In this document: positions 36,253-45,870 of the stretch, piece by piece
Position numbering within the stretch: position 1 is the stretch's first letter
How the letters are laid out: every line of letters begins with the position of its first letter
From: Micropruina glycogenica
Lineage (GTDB): Bacteria; Actinomycetota; Actinomycetes; Propionibacteriales; Propionibacteriaceae
Direction: 5' to 3' (one strand)
DNA length: 64,000 nucleotides
Assembly (NCBI RefSeq): GCF_039524395.1
Contig: NZ_BAAAGO010000044.1
Program-made: the position numbers and the translations under genes
Notes under the pieces: model-generated
What the model saw: the letters and a program-made list of their open reading frames with translations, nothing else
Told to the model about the DNA's origin: nothing
The model's database searches: none

Positions 36253-37988
36253 GAATCCCAACCGTCTTCACCCCCGAACTGCAGAAGCAGTACCACGTAA
36301 CGGGCCGCATGGTCGCCATGGCCGGCGGGCTGCTGTTCGCCGTCTCTGCCTATCTTCCGTGGGCCTACACCGGTGCCGCGCTCGACAACATGTCGTACCT
36401 GGGTGGCCCGTCGACGCTGCAGTTTCTGGGCCTGACTCTTGGCCTGATCGTCGCCTGGTGCGCGGCCATGGGGTGGATCGAACCCTGGGCCGACCGCAGG
36501 GGCTTTGCCAGACCGCTGATCAGGGTGAGCAAACGCGTCGGCTGGACCCGGGGCAGCAAGGCGATGGGCATCGGCCTGCTCGCCTACATCGTGCTGATTC
36601 TGGTCGTGATCGCCATCGAACTGCGCGGCCTGGTGGCCGTCGAGTGGGGCGGCTGGGTGGCTCTGGTGGCGGCTCTGATGGCGTTCGTGGGCACCCGGCT
36701 GCTCATCGCCGGCCGCGCCCCCAGCCTCGAGCGGGTGCGCTCGGCGGCCTGGGTCGAGATCGTGGCCATCGCTCTGATTCTGCTGTTGGCGCTGCTGCTG
36801 GTGGCCTACGCGCTCAACCAGAACGACGGCGGCATCTTCTTGTCGATCATCGCCTTCGCCGGCGCGCTCAGCGCGTTCGTGCTGCGCAGCGGCATCGGCG
36901 CCTGGATCTCTGAGGCCGGCCAGAAACACCGCACCGTGCTGGTGTTCTCGTCGTTCCTGGTGGCCTTCTTGTTCCCGTTCACCCAGAACGGCTCGGACGC
37001 CAACATGTCGATCGCCACCCAGGTGCTCGTGTTCGCCGCCACCGCAGTCGGGCTCAACATCGTGGTCGGTCTGGCCGGCTTGCTCGACCTGGGCTACATC
37101 GCGTTTCTCGGTGCCGGCGCCTTCACCGCTGCCACCCTGAGCGAGTCGGCGTTCGCCACCATCAACTGGAAGCCGCCGTTCATCGTGGTGATGCTGATCG
37201 CGGGCCTGATCTCGGCCAGCCTGGGCCTGCTCATCGGCTCGCCCACACTGCGCGTGTCGGGCGACTACCTGGCCATCGTGACGCTGGCGTTCGGTGAGAT
37301 CTTCCGCATCACCATGAACAACCTCGACGGTCAGTCGGGGCCCAACCTGACCCACGGATCGTCCGGCATTCCAGCCATTCCCAACCTGGAGTTGTTCGGG
37401 TTCGACTTCGGTAAGCCACACGTGGTGTTCGGGATCACCCTGGGCCGGTTCAGCAACTACTTCTTCCTGATGCTGCTGATCATGGCCGTCATCGTGCTGG
37501 TGTTCACCCGGCTCAACCACTCGCGCATCGGCCGCGGCTGGGTGGCCATTCGCGAGGACGAGAAGGCGGCCGAGGCGATGGGCGTCAACGTCTTCGGGCT
37601 GAAGCTGCTGGCGTTCGCCGGCGGAGCCTTTCTGGCCGGCTTCGCCGGGGCCGTGAAGGCCCACGTCGACGTGTCGGTGATTCCCGACCAGTACGTGTTT
37701 CTCGAGTCCGCATTCTTGCTGGCGGCGGTCGTGCTGGGCGGCATGGGCACCGTGATTGGCGTCATTCTGGGCGCGACGTTGCTGAAGCTGTTGCCCGAGA
37801 AGCTACGGTTCGTCAGCGAGTACCGCATGCTGCTGTTCGGCCTGCTGATGGTCGTGATGATGCGCTTCCGTCCCGAGGGAATGATCCCCAACCAGCGGCG
37901 CGCCCTGGAATTCCACTCCGACGACGAGGAACTGGTCCAAGAGATCGAGGAAGACCTGCCGTACGAGTTCGCGGAGGAGAAGTCATGA
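36249..37988 (+). CDS. livM: Branched-chain amino acid ABC transporter permease LivM, N-terminally extended
   Basis: A 579-aa protein, much longer than the usual 320-430 residues. The canonical LivM part starts about residue 250 (ATAVGLNIVVGLAGLLDLGY) and includes the coupling loop REDEKAAEAMGVNVFGLKLLAF and VLGGMGTVIGVILGA. The first 240 residues add some six hydrophobic segments, and the C-terminus has an acidic tail after PEGMIPNQ. Long LivM variants occur in actinobacteria; the role of the extension is unknown. It overlaps livH and livG by 4 nt each. Confidence 0.9.
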
Positions 37989-38807
37989 GCACCGAGACGG
38001 TTGTCGAACCGACCGGCCACACGGTCGGACGCGAAACGATTCTGGCGGCTCGCAACGTCACCATGCGCTTCGGCGGCCTGGTGGCGGTCGACAACGTCGA
38101 CTTCACCGTGCACAGCGGCGAGATCGTCGGCCTGATCGGCCCCAACGGGGCCGGCAAGACCACCTTCTTCAACTGCCTCACCGGGCTGTACAAGCCGACG
38201 TCCGGCGAGGTGCGGTTCATGGGGGAGGTGCTGCCGCCCAAGCCGCGCGAAGTGGTCGTGGCGGGCATGGCTCGAACGTTTCAGAACATTCGGCTGTTCC
38301 CCAACATGACCGCACTCGAAAACGTGATGGTGGGTCGCTACTGCCGCACGTCGTCGATGGCGTTCACCTCGATTCTGCACGGGCCGAAGTTTCGGCGCGA
38401 GGAGGCCGAAACCCGCGAGCGGGCGGCCGAACTGCTCGAATACGTCGGCATGAAGGGGCAAGGGGGCCACCTGGCCCGCAACCTGCCCTACGGCGACCAG
38501 CGCCGGCTCGAGGTGGCCCGTGCGCTGGCCACCGACCCCAAGCTGCTGCTGCTCGACGAGCCGACCGCCGGCATGAACCCGCAAGAGACCCGGCAGGCCG
38601 AAGAGCTGATCTTCAAGATTCGAGACTCTGGTCTGGCCATCGTGGTGATCGAGCACGACATGCGGTTCATCTTCAACCTGTGCGACCGTGTGCTGTGCCT
38701 GGTGCGCGGCAAGACGCTGATCGAAGGCACGGCGGCCGAGGTGCAGTCGGACCCCCGCGTGATCGAGGCCTACATCGGCTCGCCCGAGAACGAGGAGGGG
38801 GGCGCCC

Positions 38808-38815
<8 letters not shown>
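37985..38815 (+). CDS. livG: Branched-chain amino acid ABC transporter ATP-binding protein LivG
   Basis: A 276-aa ATPase. Walker A is GPNGAGKTT, the LivG-specific switch GMARTFQNIRLF is present, the signature region is LPYGDQRRLEVARAL (LSGGQ replaced by the family-typical PYGDQ) and Walker B is LLLLDEPTAGMN. A leader of about 15 residues precedes the domain. It is coupled to livM by a 4-nt overlap and to livF by an 8-nt overlap, and forms a heterodimer with LivF. Confidence 0.94.
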
Positions 38816-39515
<700 letters not shown>

Positions 39516-39529
39516 CACTCGCTGATCGA

Positions 39530-39563
39530 GCTTTCGTCGTCCCGGCGAACGCCGCGATCTCTG
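39530..39563. repeat. REP-type palindrome after livF
   Basis: One copy of the TCCCGGCG-AACGCCGCGATCTC family with a mismatch in the stem, some 20 bp after the livF stop. It may end the liv transcript. The rest of the gap to 39639 shows nothing else. Confidence 0.55.
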
Positions 39564-39639
39564 AAAGGCCGTCGGCTCAACCTCGTGAGCGCGGCGCGTT
39601 ACCCGCCGTCCACCCGGTGCCGCCCGCAAGAATGACGCC

Positions 39640-40509
39640 ATGGTGCCGTTGGCGATCGAGTGGGCGTGGCCGGAGACCCCTGTGTCGATCGCAATCACGA
39701 TCGTCGTCGCCGTGGCCGGCCGCTGGCTGTTGCTGCGGGCGATCAAGCGGGGTTCAGAGCTCGCCGTCAGCCGCGCCAACCAGCGCCGCGTCGACCAGGG
39801 CGGCGACAACGCCGAGTTGTACGCGGCACGACACGCGGCCAGGGCCGCCACCATGGGCTCGCTGTTGCGCAGCGTGACGAACGTGACCATTGCGGTGCTG
39901 ACGGTGCTGACCGTGATGGCGATTCTGAACATTCCGCTGACGCCGATTCTCGCCTCAGCCGGCGTGGGCGGTGTGGCGCTCGGGTTCGGCGCGCAGAGCC
40001 TGGTGAAGGACTACCTGTCGGGCATCTTCATGATCGTCGAGGACCAGTACGGCGTCGGAGACCTGGTTGACCTGGGCGAGGCGTCCGGCACCATCGAAGA
40101 CGTGGGCCTGCGGGTGACCCGGCTGCGCGATTCCAGCGGCCAGGTCTGGTACATCCGCAACGGCGAGATCGTACGCGTCGGCAACCAGAGCCAGGGTTGG
40201 TCGACGGCGATCGTCGACATTCCGGTCGATTCGGGTGAGAACTCGACCCACGTGATCGAGGTGCTCGAGGGCGTCTGCCGTGAGGTGTACGCCGACCCCG
40301 ATTACGCCAAGGTGCTGCTCGAAGCGCCCAATGTGGTGGGCGTGCAGTCGGTCGAGGCCGGCCGCATGACGATCAGGATCACCGCGAAGACCCAGCCGAA
40401 CCAGCAGTTCGGGGTGCAGCGCGCGATTCTCGACCGCGAGCTGCAGGCGCTCAAGGACGCCGGTATCAAGGGCCCACGGGTGCTGCCGGCTCCCCCTGCC
40501 TCGTTGTAG
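39640..40509 (+). CDS. Small-conductance mechanosensitive channel (MscS family)
   Basis: A 289-aa channel. Two N-terminal transmembrane segments (about 8-35 and 75-100) precede the pore helix with its Gly/Ala packing face (ILASAGVGGVALGFGAQSLVKDYLSG, quoted here in full motif but under the family's length). The beta domain follows: FMIVEDQYGVGDLVDLGEASGTIEDV. It would open on hypo-osmotic shock. An AAGAAT box 6 nt before the ATG suggests a leaderless start. Monocistronic. Confidence 0.9.
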   Translation: MVPLAIEWAWPETPVSIAITIVVAVAGRWLLLRAIKRGSELAVSRANQRRVDQGGDNAELYAARHAARAATMGSLLRSVTNVTIAVLTVLTVMAILNIPLTPILASAGVGGVALGFGAQSLVKDYLSGIFMIVEDQYGVGDLVDLGEASGTIEDVGLRVTRLRDSSGQVWYIRNGEIVRVGNQSQGWSTAIVDIPVDSGENSTHVIEVLEGVCREVYADPDYAKVLLEAPNVVGVQSVEAGRMTIRITAKTQPNQQFGVQRAILDRELQALKDAGIKGPRVLPAPPASL

Positions 40510-40532
40510 GCACACGACCCCGACGGAAGGTC

Positions 40533-40630
40533 TGGGGCGAGATGGGGACGGTTCCGAACTCGCGCCACCACAAGATCTAGTGGCGTGAGGATCGGTGGCG
40601 CCCAATAGGAACCGTCCCCATCTGTCGCCA
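40533..40630. repeat. Inverted pair of GGGGACGGTTCC-type repeats
   Basis: Two 35-bp units, 40533-40567 and 40596-40630, face each other across 28 bp between the converging MscS and SDR genes. Each unit is itself a palindrome (GGCGAG...CTCGCGCC and TGGCGCCC...TGTCGCCA). The layout resembles paired REP elements in other bacteria. Confidence 0.78.
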
Positions 40631-40633
40631 CGC

Positions 40634-41500
40634 TCAGGCGAGTGTGAAGCCGCCGTCGCTGGTGATCACCTGGCCGACGATCCAGTCCTGCGTGGCCAAC
40701 CAGCCGATCAGTGCCGCCGGGTCGTCCGGACGCCCCACCCGTCCGAACGGTGTGGACGCCAGGTGCTGCTCGATCTCGTCGAGCGGACGGTCGGTGGTCT
40801 CGGCGTCCAAGTACCCGGTGTTCACCGGGCCCGGGTTGATGGTGTTGAGCACGATGCCGAGTTCCAGCAGCTCCGCGGCCACCGTCGCAGTGACGCCGGC
40901 CAGGGCCGCCTTGCTGGTGGCGTAGGCCACCTCGCCACGCATCGGCCCCAACTGCTGGCCCGACGTCATCCAGAACACCCGACCCGTCGGGGCCGGGTAG
41001 GGCCGGCCGCCGCCGATGCGCTCCCCCGGACGCCGGGCCTCGCTCTGCGCCCCGGCTCTGGTCTGCGCGAACCCCGCCGTGAGCAGAAGCGTCGAGCGGG
41101 TGTTGACCTGCCAGAACGCGTCCAGCCGCTCGGGAGTCATGTCGAGAATGCTGCCGTCGTCACCGCTCTTGGCGTGGTTGCAGACCAGAATGTCGAGGCG
41201 TCCGGTCATTGCGGCGGCCTGCTGCAGCAGGCCGGGAATGGTGGTCGCGTCAGACAGGTCGGCCGACACGTCGGCGAATCGTGCGGACGGCGTCAGCGCC
41301 GCGGTCAGTTCGGCGCGTACTGCGTCCAGGTCGTCGCCACCCCAGGGCTGGTCGAGGTCGTGCGGCCGATAGTGGTGAATCACGATGCTCGCGCCCAGCG
41401 TTGCCAGCGTGCGGGCCACCGCGAACCCGATGCCGCGGCGGCGAGAAACCCCGGTGACCAGCGCCGTCCGGCCGGCGAGTGGTAGCTGTTGGTGTTGCAC
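40634..41500 (-). CDS. SDR family oxidoreductase
   Basis: A 288-aa short-chain dehydrogenase. The Rossmann motif is TGVSRRRGIG (16-25), a split form with two extra residues as in ketoreductases of the FabG/FabI border, and the active site is YATSKAALAG with the Ser in MTSGQQ. The C-terminus DWIVGQVITSDGGFTLA is typical of FabG-like enzymes. The GTG at 41500, 6 nt after a CACGAT box, is chosen; the frame upstream lacks homology. The substrate is unknown. Confidence 0.87.
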   Translation of the reverse strand: MQHQQLPLAGRTALVTGVSRRRGIGFAVARTLATLGASIVIHHYRPHDLDQPWGGDDLDAVRAELTAALTPSARFADVSADLSDATTIPGLLQQAAAMTGRLDILVCNHAKSGDDGSILDMTPERLDAFWQVNTRSTLLLTAGFAQTRAGAQSEARRPGERIGGGRPYPAPTGRVFWMTSGQQLGPMRGEVAYATSKAALAGVTATVAAELLELGIVLNTINPGPVNTGYLDAETTDRPLDEIEQHLASTPFGRVGRPDDPAALIGWLATQDWIVGQVITSDGGFTLA

Positions 41501-41615
41501 GTGCTGATCGTGCCGCAAAGCGGCGCGGTCAACCACCGCGCAGCGCAGCCCGTCGAGTTGCGACCACCCGAGGCCTCGGCAGACTCGCGGCGAGTGACAC
41601 ACGTAACTGCCTCCG

Positions 41616-41653
41616 TGACACGTAGCTGCCTGCATGCAGGCAGCTACGTGTCA
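41616..41653. repeat. Perfect 38-bp palindrome
   Basis: TGACACGTAGCTGCCTGCA followed at once by its exact reverse complement, without a loop. Degenerate partial copies flank it: TGACACACGTAACTGCCT (about 41595-41612) and AGGGCAGCTAGGTTGA (about 41657-41672). It lies between the SDR start and the EamA stop, both on the minus strand. It may be a terminator of the EamA gene or an operator of the SDR gene. Confidence 0.85.
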
Positions 41654-41688
41654 GAAGGGCAGCTAGGTTGACCTCAGCGGCCGCCGGT

Positions 41689-42549
41689 TCAGTCGATCAA
41701 CGGCGGCGCGGACGCCTGACGCGTCCGAGTCGCGCCCACGCTGGCCACCACCACACAGGCCATGGCGACGATCTCGATGGTGCTGAGCCCCTCGCCGAGC
41801 ACCAGCAACGCGAACAGTGCCGCGGCCGCCGGTTCGAGACTCATCAGAATGCCGAACAGGCCCGGCGCCATGCGCCGCAGCGCCACCATTTCGAGCCCGT
41901 ACGGAATCACCGACGACAACAGCGCCACCGCCAGCGCCACCCCGAGCACATGCGCGTTGAACACCGGAGCCCCCATCGTCAGCGCGGGCACAGCCAGCAT
42001 CACCGCCCCGATCAGACTCGCCACGGTGACCCCCGAGACTCCCTCGAACACCTGTCCGGTCGGCCCGGCCAGCAGAATGTAGGCCGCCCACAGCGCGCCG
42101 GCCAGCAGTGCCAGACCCAGGCCGACCCAGTCGGGATCGATCGGTTGCAGACCGAGCATCGCCACCCCGACCGCCGCGAGCCCCACCCAGATCAGATCGC
42201 GCAACCGGCGGGAACCGAACACTGCCACCGCCAAGGGGCCGAGAAACTCCACGGTGACGGCGACCCCGATCGGAATGCGGGCGAAGCTCTCGTAGATCGA
42301 CCAGTTCATGCCGGCCAGCGCCACGCCGTAGCCCGCCACAATGAGCCACTCGCGCGGCGTGCGTCCACGCACGCGAGGCCGGGCGAAGGTGAGAAAGATC
42401 AGGCTCGAGAAGCACAACCGCAGCCAGGCCGTCGCCGAAGGCGTGGTGGTTGCGAACAGGTCCTTGGCGAAGGCCGCGCCCAGTTGCACCGTCGCGATGC
42501 CGATCAGCACCATCAGCACCGGGTCGACTCGGGCAAACGCGGCACGCAC
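41689..42549 (-). CDS. EamA/RhtA family transporter
   Basis: A 286-aa membrane protein with ten hydrophobic segments in two EamA repeats, starting VDPVLMVLIGIATVQLGAAF and with the second repeat from LGLALLAGALWAAYILLAG. SVIPYGLEMVALRRMAPGLFG matches RhtA-type exporters of amino acids. The GTG at 42549 follows a CATAGT box by 6 nt, so the mRNA is probably leaderless. The open frame continues upstream to 43158 only as an antisense shadow of the next gene. The substrate is unknown. Confidence 0.85.
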   Translation of the reverse strand: MRAAFARVDPVLMVLIGIATVQLGAAFAKDLFATTTPSATAWLRLCFSSLIFLTFARPRVRGRTPREWLIVAGYGVALAGMNWSIYESFARIPIGVAVTVEFLGPLAVAVFGSRRLRDLIWVGLAAVGVAMLGLQPIDPDWVGLGLALLAGALWAAYILLAGPTGQVFEGVSGVTVASLIGAVMLAVPALTMGAPVFNAHVLGVALAVALLSSVIPYGLEMVALRRMAPGLFGILMSLEPAAAALFALLVLGEGLSTIEIVAMACVVVASVGATRTRQASAPPLID

Positions 42550-42755
42550 GCTCGGACTATGCCACACCCCAGCCGGGTGGCCCTGCGCACCCGCGTGACG
42601 TTGCTCGCGCTCGGTGAGGTTGCTCGCGTTCGAACACCAGCAACGAGCGTGTACGCGAGCGACGTGGGCCCGGCCCCCACAGTCATCGGACGCGGGACGG
42701 CCGGTGCAGCGTGCCCAGCTCGCAGAAACGCCTAGTGCCGAGTCCCTCGACCGGT

Positions 42756-42772
42756 TATAGTCGGACGGACTA
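42756..42772 (+). promoter_or_regulatory. -10 box and TAGTC-GGACG-GACTA operator
   Basis: TATAGT (42756-42761) overlaps a 15-bp palindrome, TAGTC/GACTA (42758-42772), 35 bp before the Nudix-like regulator gene. The overlap of box and palindrome suggests repression, probably by the gene product itself. The 258-bp space upstream also holds a few GTTGCTCGCG repeats but no gene. Confidence 0.55.
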
Positions 42773-42807
42773 ATGAGGTTTCGGCCTCGGCGAAGAGAGC
42801 GAAACGA

Positions 42808-43422
42808 ATGCCCAATCCCGGTTCTCTGGTGTCGGTCGATGTCATCGCCCTGCGCTACAACCCCGACCTGCGCCGCGTCGAGATGGCCACCAAGCCGCGC
42901 ACCACTGAGCCGTTTCTCGGCAAGCCGGCGCTGCCGGGTGTGCTGCTGCAAGAGGGCGAGCGCCTGGCCGCCGCGGCCCATCGCGCCGTGACCACCAAGG
43001 TCGGCTTCGACGTGTCGGCGCTGGGCCAGCTGACCGTGTTCGACCAGCCCAACCGTGATCCGCGCGGCTACTCGCTGTCGGTGGCCATGTGGGCCGTCGG
43101 CGACGGCGAGGCCGACTGGTACGGCTTCGACGACGTGCCGAATCTGGCCTTCGACCACAACGTGATGCTGTTCGAGTGCCGGCCGCTGCTGGTCGACATG
43201 CTGTGGCGCGACCTGGAGTTCACCCGCGCCCTCACCGGCCCGGTCTTTCCGGTGTCGGCGGCGGTGGGCATCACCCAGACGATCAGCGGCATCGCGCCCG
43301 ACCGCGGCAACCTCAACCGCCGGCTGGCGGCGCTGCGCGGGTTGACCGTCAGCAGCAAGCGCGTGGTGCTGGGCCGCGGACGACCGGGCACGGTCTGGGA
43401 GTGGGAGAACCCGGCCGCGTGA
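42808..43422 (+). CDS. Nudix-like protein with winged-helix tail (NrtR-like), catalytic residues lost
   Basis: A 204-aa protein. The N-terminal 130 residues have a Nudix fold, but the Nudix box reads GVLLQEGERLAAAAHRAVTTKVG: the Gly, first Glu and Arg positions are recognisable, and the metal-binding EExG glutamates are Val-Thr-Thr-Lys. From about residue 150 VGITQTISGIAPDRGNLNRRL looks like the winged-helix tail of NrtR-type regulators. I infer a transcription factor that senses an ADP-ribose-like ligand rather than a hydrolase. An operator-like palindrome lies upstream. An inactive hydrolase is the alternative. Confidence 0.65.
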   Translation: MPNPGSLVSVDVIALRYNPDLRRVEMATKPRTTEPFLGKPALPGVLLQEGERLAAAAHRAVTTKVGFDVSALGQLTVFDQPNRDPRGYSLSVAMWAVGDGEADWYGFDDVPNLAFDHNVMLFECRPLLVDMLWRDLEFTRALTGPVFPVSAAVGITQTISGIAPDRGNLNRRLAALRGLTVSSKRVVLGRGRPGTVWEWENPAA

Positions 43423-43435
43423 GGGCAGTCCAGGC

Positions 43436-43648
43436 TCAGCGGCGCTCGTCGACGCCGTAGGCGTCCAGCAACGGCTTGATCGCGAGCCCCACCGTCACCG
43501 CCACGACGAGCCCCTTGGGCAGCCGGCGCACTGCGGGCACCAACTGGGCCAGCAGCACACCGCCGGCCAGACAACTCCACTTGATCAGGGCCAGATCGAC
43601 CGGGTCGAGATGCTCGACCTTGTTCTCGGCCCATTCCATGACGTCCAT
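43436..43648 (-). CDS. Small membrane protein
   Basis: A 70-aa protein starting MDVMEWAENKVEHLDPVDLA, with a hydrophobic stretch LIKWSCLAGGVLLAQLVPAV and a second one (GLVVAVTVGLAIKPLLDAY). AAAGGAA precedes the ATG at 43648. The WxENKxEHLDPxD start recurs in small actinobacterial membrane proteins of unknown role. It sits between the Nudix-like gene and the GT2 gene. Confidence 0.72.
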   Translation of the reverse strand: MDVMEWAENKVEHLDPVDLALIKWSCLAGGVLLAQLVPAVRRLPKGLVVAVTVGLAIKPLLDAYGVDERR

Positions 43649-43695
43649 GGTGCGTTCCTTTCGGTAGCCGACACCTGCCACGCTACCCGCGCCGG

Positions 43696-45015
43696 TCAGC
43701 CCGCTTCGGTGCCCTCGGGGTCGGGCTTGGGGCCCGCGTTGGGCCGCGGCAGCGGCGTCAGTCGTCCGGTGTGGTGTTCGGCCTCGATCTCACTCAGGCT
43801 CAGCCGCACCGTGTGCGGAATGTCATGCCAGGTGGCATCGCGGTAGAACAGCGCGACCAGCATCAGCACCCACCAGATGCCCAGGTGCAGCGGAAACAGC
43901 AGCACGGTCTTCCACATGCCCGGCCACCGGGCGTCCTCGAGCAGAATCGTGAGCCAGCCGAACAGCCCGGTGAACACGTACGCGAACGCTCCGAAGACCA
44001 AGGCCGCCAGCACCATCAGGTCCCACCGGCCGGTGCGGGCAGCGAGCATGACGCTGAACAACATGCCGCACCAGCCCGAGATCGCCGACACCAGCAGGCC
44101 GACGCTGTAGATCAGGCCGTCGGTGGCCTTGCGGTCGCCCGAGCGCACCCGGCGCCACAGCCGGGGCGTGCAGATCGGCACGATCTGCACCCCGCCCAAC
44201 GCCCACCGATACCGCTGCTTGATGGACGTCCACAGCCCCTGCGGTTGCTCGTCGAAGAACACCGCCCGCGGTTCGAGCACTGCACGGTGGCCGTCGGCGA
44301 TCGCGTTGAGGGTGAACTCGATGTCTTCGCACTGGGTCTTGGTGTCCCAGCCCTTGCCGTCGAGCACCGACAGCAGAAAGCCGAACCCGGTGCCACTCAC
44401 CGAGAACAGCGACCAGCCGAACCGGTTGCGGGGCAGGTGAAAGAAGCGGGTCTGCAGCAGCCAGTACAAGGTGCTGCAGCCGGCCACCCACGACGACGAC
44501 GGGTTCTTGCCGGTGCGGTAGCCCACCACAATGCTCTCGCCGGCGTTGAACCGGGTGTTCAGGGCGGTGAGAAAGCCGACCTCGACCACGTTGTCGGCGT
44601 CGAACACCACGCAGGCGTCGTACCGGCCGGCATGGTCGACCAGGAAGCGTTCGAAGAACCACTTCATCGCGAAGCCCTTGCCCTTGCGCTTGGCGTCGGT
44701 GCGTTCGTAGACGAAGGCGCCGGCCTTGCGGCAGATGTCGGCGGTGTCGTCGGTGCAGTTGTCGGCCACCACGAACACGTCGTAGAGCTCGCGCGGGTAG
44801 TCGAGGTTCTCGATCGTGATCAGCAGCTGGTCGATCACCGTGGACTCGTTCTTGGCGCACACCAGAATCGCGAACCGGTGCTGCGGCTCGCCCGGCTGCG
44901 GTTCGGGCAGCTTGAGTTCGCCGAACGAGTTGAGCCCGATGACGATGTGATAGAGGCCGTAGATGCCGCCGATCACCATGATCGTCTGAAGAATCCAGCC
45001 GATCACGTCGAGCAC
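43696..45015 (-). CDS. Family 2 glycosyltransferase, membrane-bound
   Basis: A 439-aa processive-type glycosyltransferase. An N-terminal membrane helix (about 3-25) is followed by the GT-A domain with FAILVCAKNESTVIDQLL, the metal-binding DAD (VVFDADNVVEV), QCEDIEFTLNAI and the QRYRW acceptor motif. Four C-terminal transmembrane segments follow. The order and motifs are those of NodC/BcsA/IcaA-like enzymes. GTG 45015 is chosen because AAGGAG lies 7 nt before it; GTG 45021 is too close. The sugar donor and polymer are unknown. An 18-bp palindrome is just upstream. Confidence 0.87.
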   Translation of the reverse strand: MLDVIGWILQTIMVIGGIYGLYHIVIGLNSFGELKLPEPQPGEPQHRFAILVCAKNESTVIDQLLITIENLDYPRELYDVFVVADNCTDDTADICRKAGAFVYERTDAKRKGKGFAMKWFFERFLVDHAGRYDACVVFDADNVVEVGFLTALNTRFNAGESIVVGYRTGKNPSSSWVAGCSTLYWLLQTRFFHLPRNRFGWSLFSVSGTGFGFLLSVLDGKGWDTKTQCEDIEFTLNAIADGHRAVLEPRAVFFDEQPQGLWTSIKQRYRWALGGVQIVPICTPRLWRRVRSGDRKATDGLIYSVGLLVSAISGWCGMLFSVMLAARTGRWDLMVLAALVFGAFAYVFTGLFGWLTILLEDARWPGMWKTVLLFPLHLGIWWVLMLVALFYRDATWHDIPHTVRLSLSEIEAEHHTGRLTPLPRPNAGPKPDPEGTEAG

Positions 45016-45037
45016 CGGCACGCTCCTTGCTGCTGGG

Positions 45038-45055
45038 GCACCGGACGTCCGGTGC
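45038..45055. repeat. Perfect 18-bp palindrome
   Basis: GCACCGGACGTCCGGTGC lies 23 bp before the glycosyltransferase start in the divergent space to the HdeD-like gene. The position fits an operator; a hairpin in the 5' leader is the alternative. The remainder of the 237-bp space contains no feature I can name. Confidence 0.6.
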
Positions 45056-45252
45056 TGGGTTTGTCAGTGTAGTGGTGCCTCTATCGGATGGCTTGACGGC
45101 TGGCGGGGGCCGCGCTCAGCGAGCGTTTCACCGTTTCACAGCCGAGCAACGGGCCAGTCGGGACGTGCGGGGCAGCGCCGCATGAGAAAGTGAAGACAGC
45201 CGGACGGGCCCCGGATCGTTCGGCTGTCTCCTCGAGAACGGAACCAACTGTC

Positions 45253-45822
45253 ATGACCGACCTGATGAAACGCTCGTCCACCACGCTGCTCGTGTTCGGC
45301 GCCGTGTCTGTGGTGTTCGGGCTGATCGCCGCCTTCTTCCCCGTCGCCACCGCGGTGACCCTGGTGGTGCTGTGGGGCATCTACGCCCTGATCGACGGCA
45401 TCACCGCCGCCGTGCTGGCGTTCAGCCGCGAAGGCCGCCAGGCCCGCGGCTTCTTGATCTTCGCCGCCGTGGTGGGCATCGCGGCCGGCCTGTTCGCGGT
45501 GTTCCAGCCGATTCGTAGCGCCGTGGCCCTGGCCTGGGTGCTGGGCATCTGGCTGATCATCCGCGGCGTCATGGAACTGATCGGCGCCTTCACCAACCCG
45601 CAGGGCCAGAGCCGTTGGTTGCTGGCGTTGGGCGGTTTGTTGTGGCTGGTCGCCGGCGTGCTGGTGGTCAGCTTCCCGGGCGTCGCGGCCCTGTCGATCA
45701 GCCTGTGGCTCGGTGTGCTGGCGATCATCTGGGGCATTGCGCTGCTGGTGGCGGGTGTGCAGGTGCGCAAGGTGGCCAAGGAGACCGCTCCGATCGAGGG
45801 CCAGGTCGTCCCCCCGCAGTGA
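45253..45822 (+). CDS. HdeD family membrane protein
   Basis: A 189-aa membrane protein with six hydrophobic segments in three helix pairs, typical of the HdeD/DUF308 family. Repeated patterns of the kind LVVLWGIYALIDGITAAVLA, VALAWVLGIWLIIRGVMELI and LSISLWLGVLAIIWGIALLV support it. Members are linked with acid stress in enterobacteria, but no function is known in actinobacteria. The ATG at 45253 has only a weak ribosome site. Confidence 0.87.
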   Translation: MTDLMKRSSTTLLVFGAVSVVFGLIAAFFPVATAVTLVVLWGIYALIDGITAAVLAFSREGRQARGFLIFAAVVGIAAGLFAVFQPIRSAVALAWVLGIWLIIRGVMELIGAFTNPQGQSRWLLALGGLLWLVAGVLVVSFPGVAALSISLWLGVLAIIWGIALLVAGVQVRKVAKETAPIEGQVVPPQ

Positions 45823-45870
45823 CATGCCCGCTCCCCTAGGCTGGACTCTCCGCCAGACGTAGGAGTGAGC

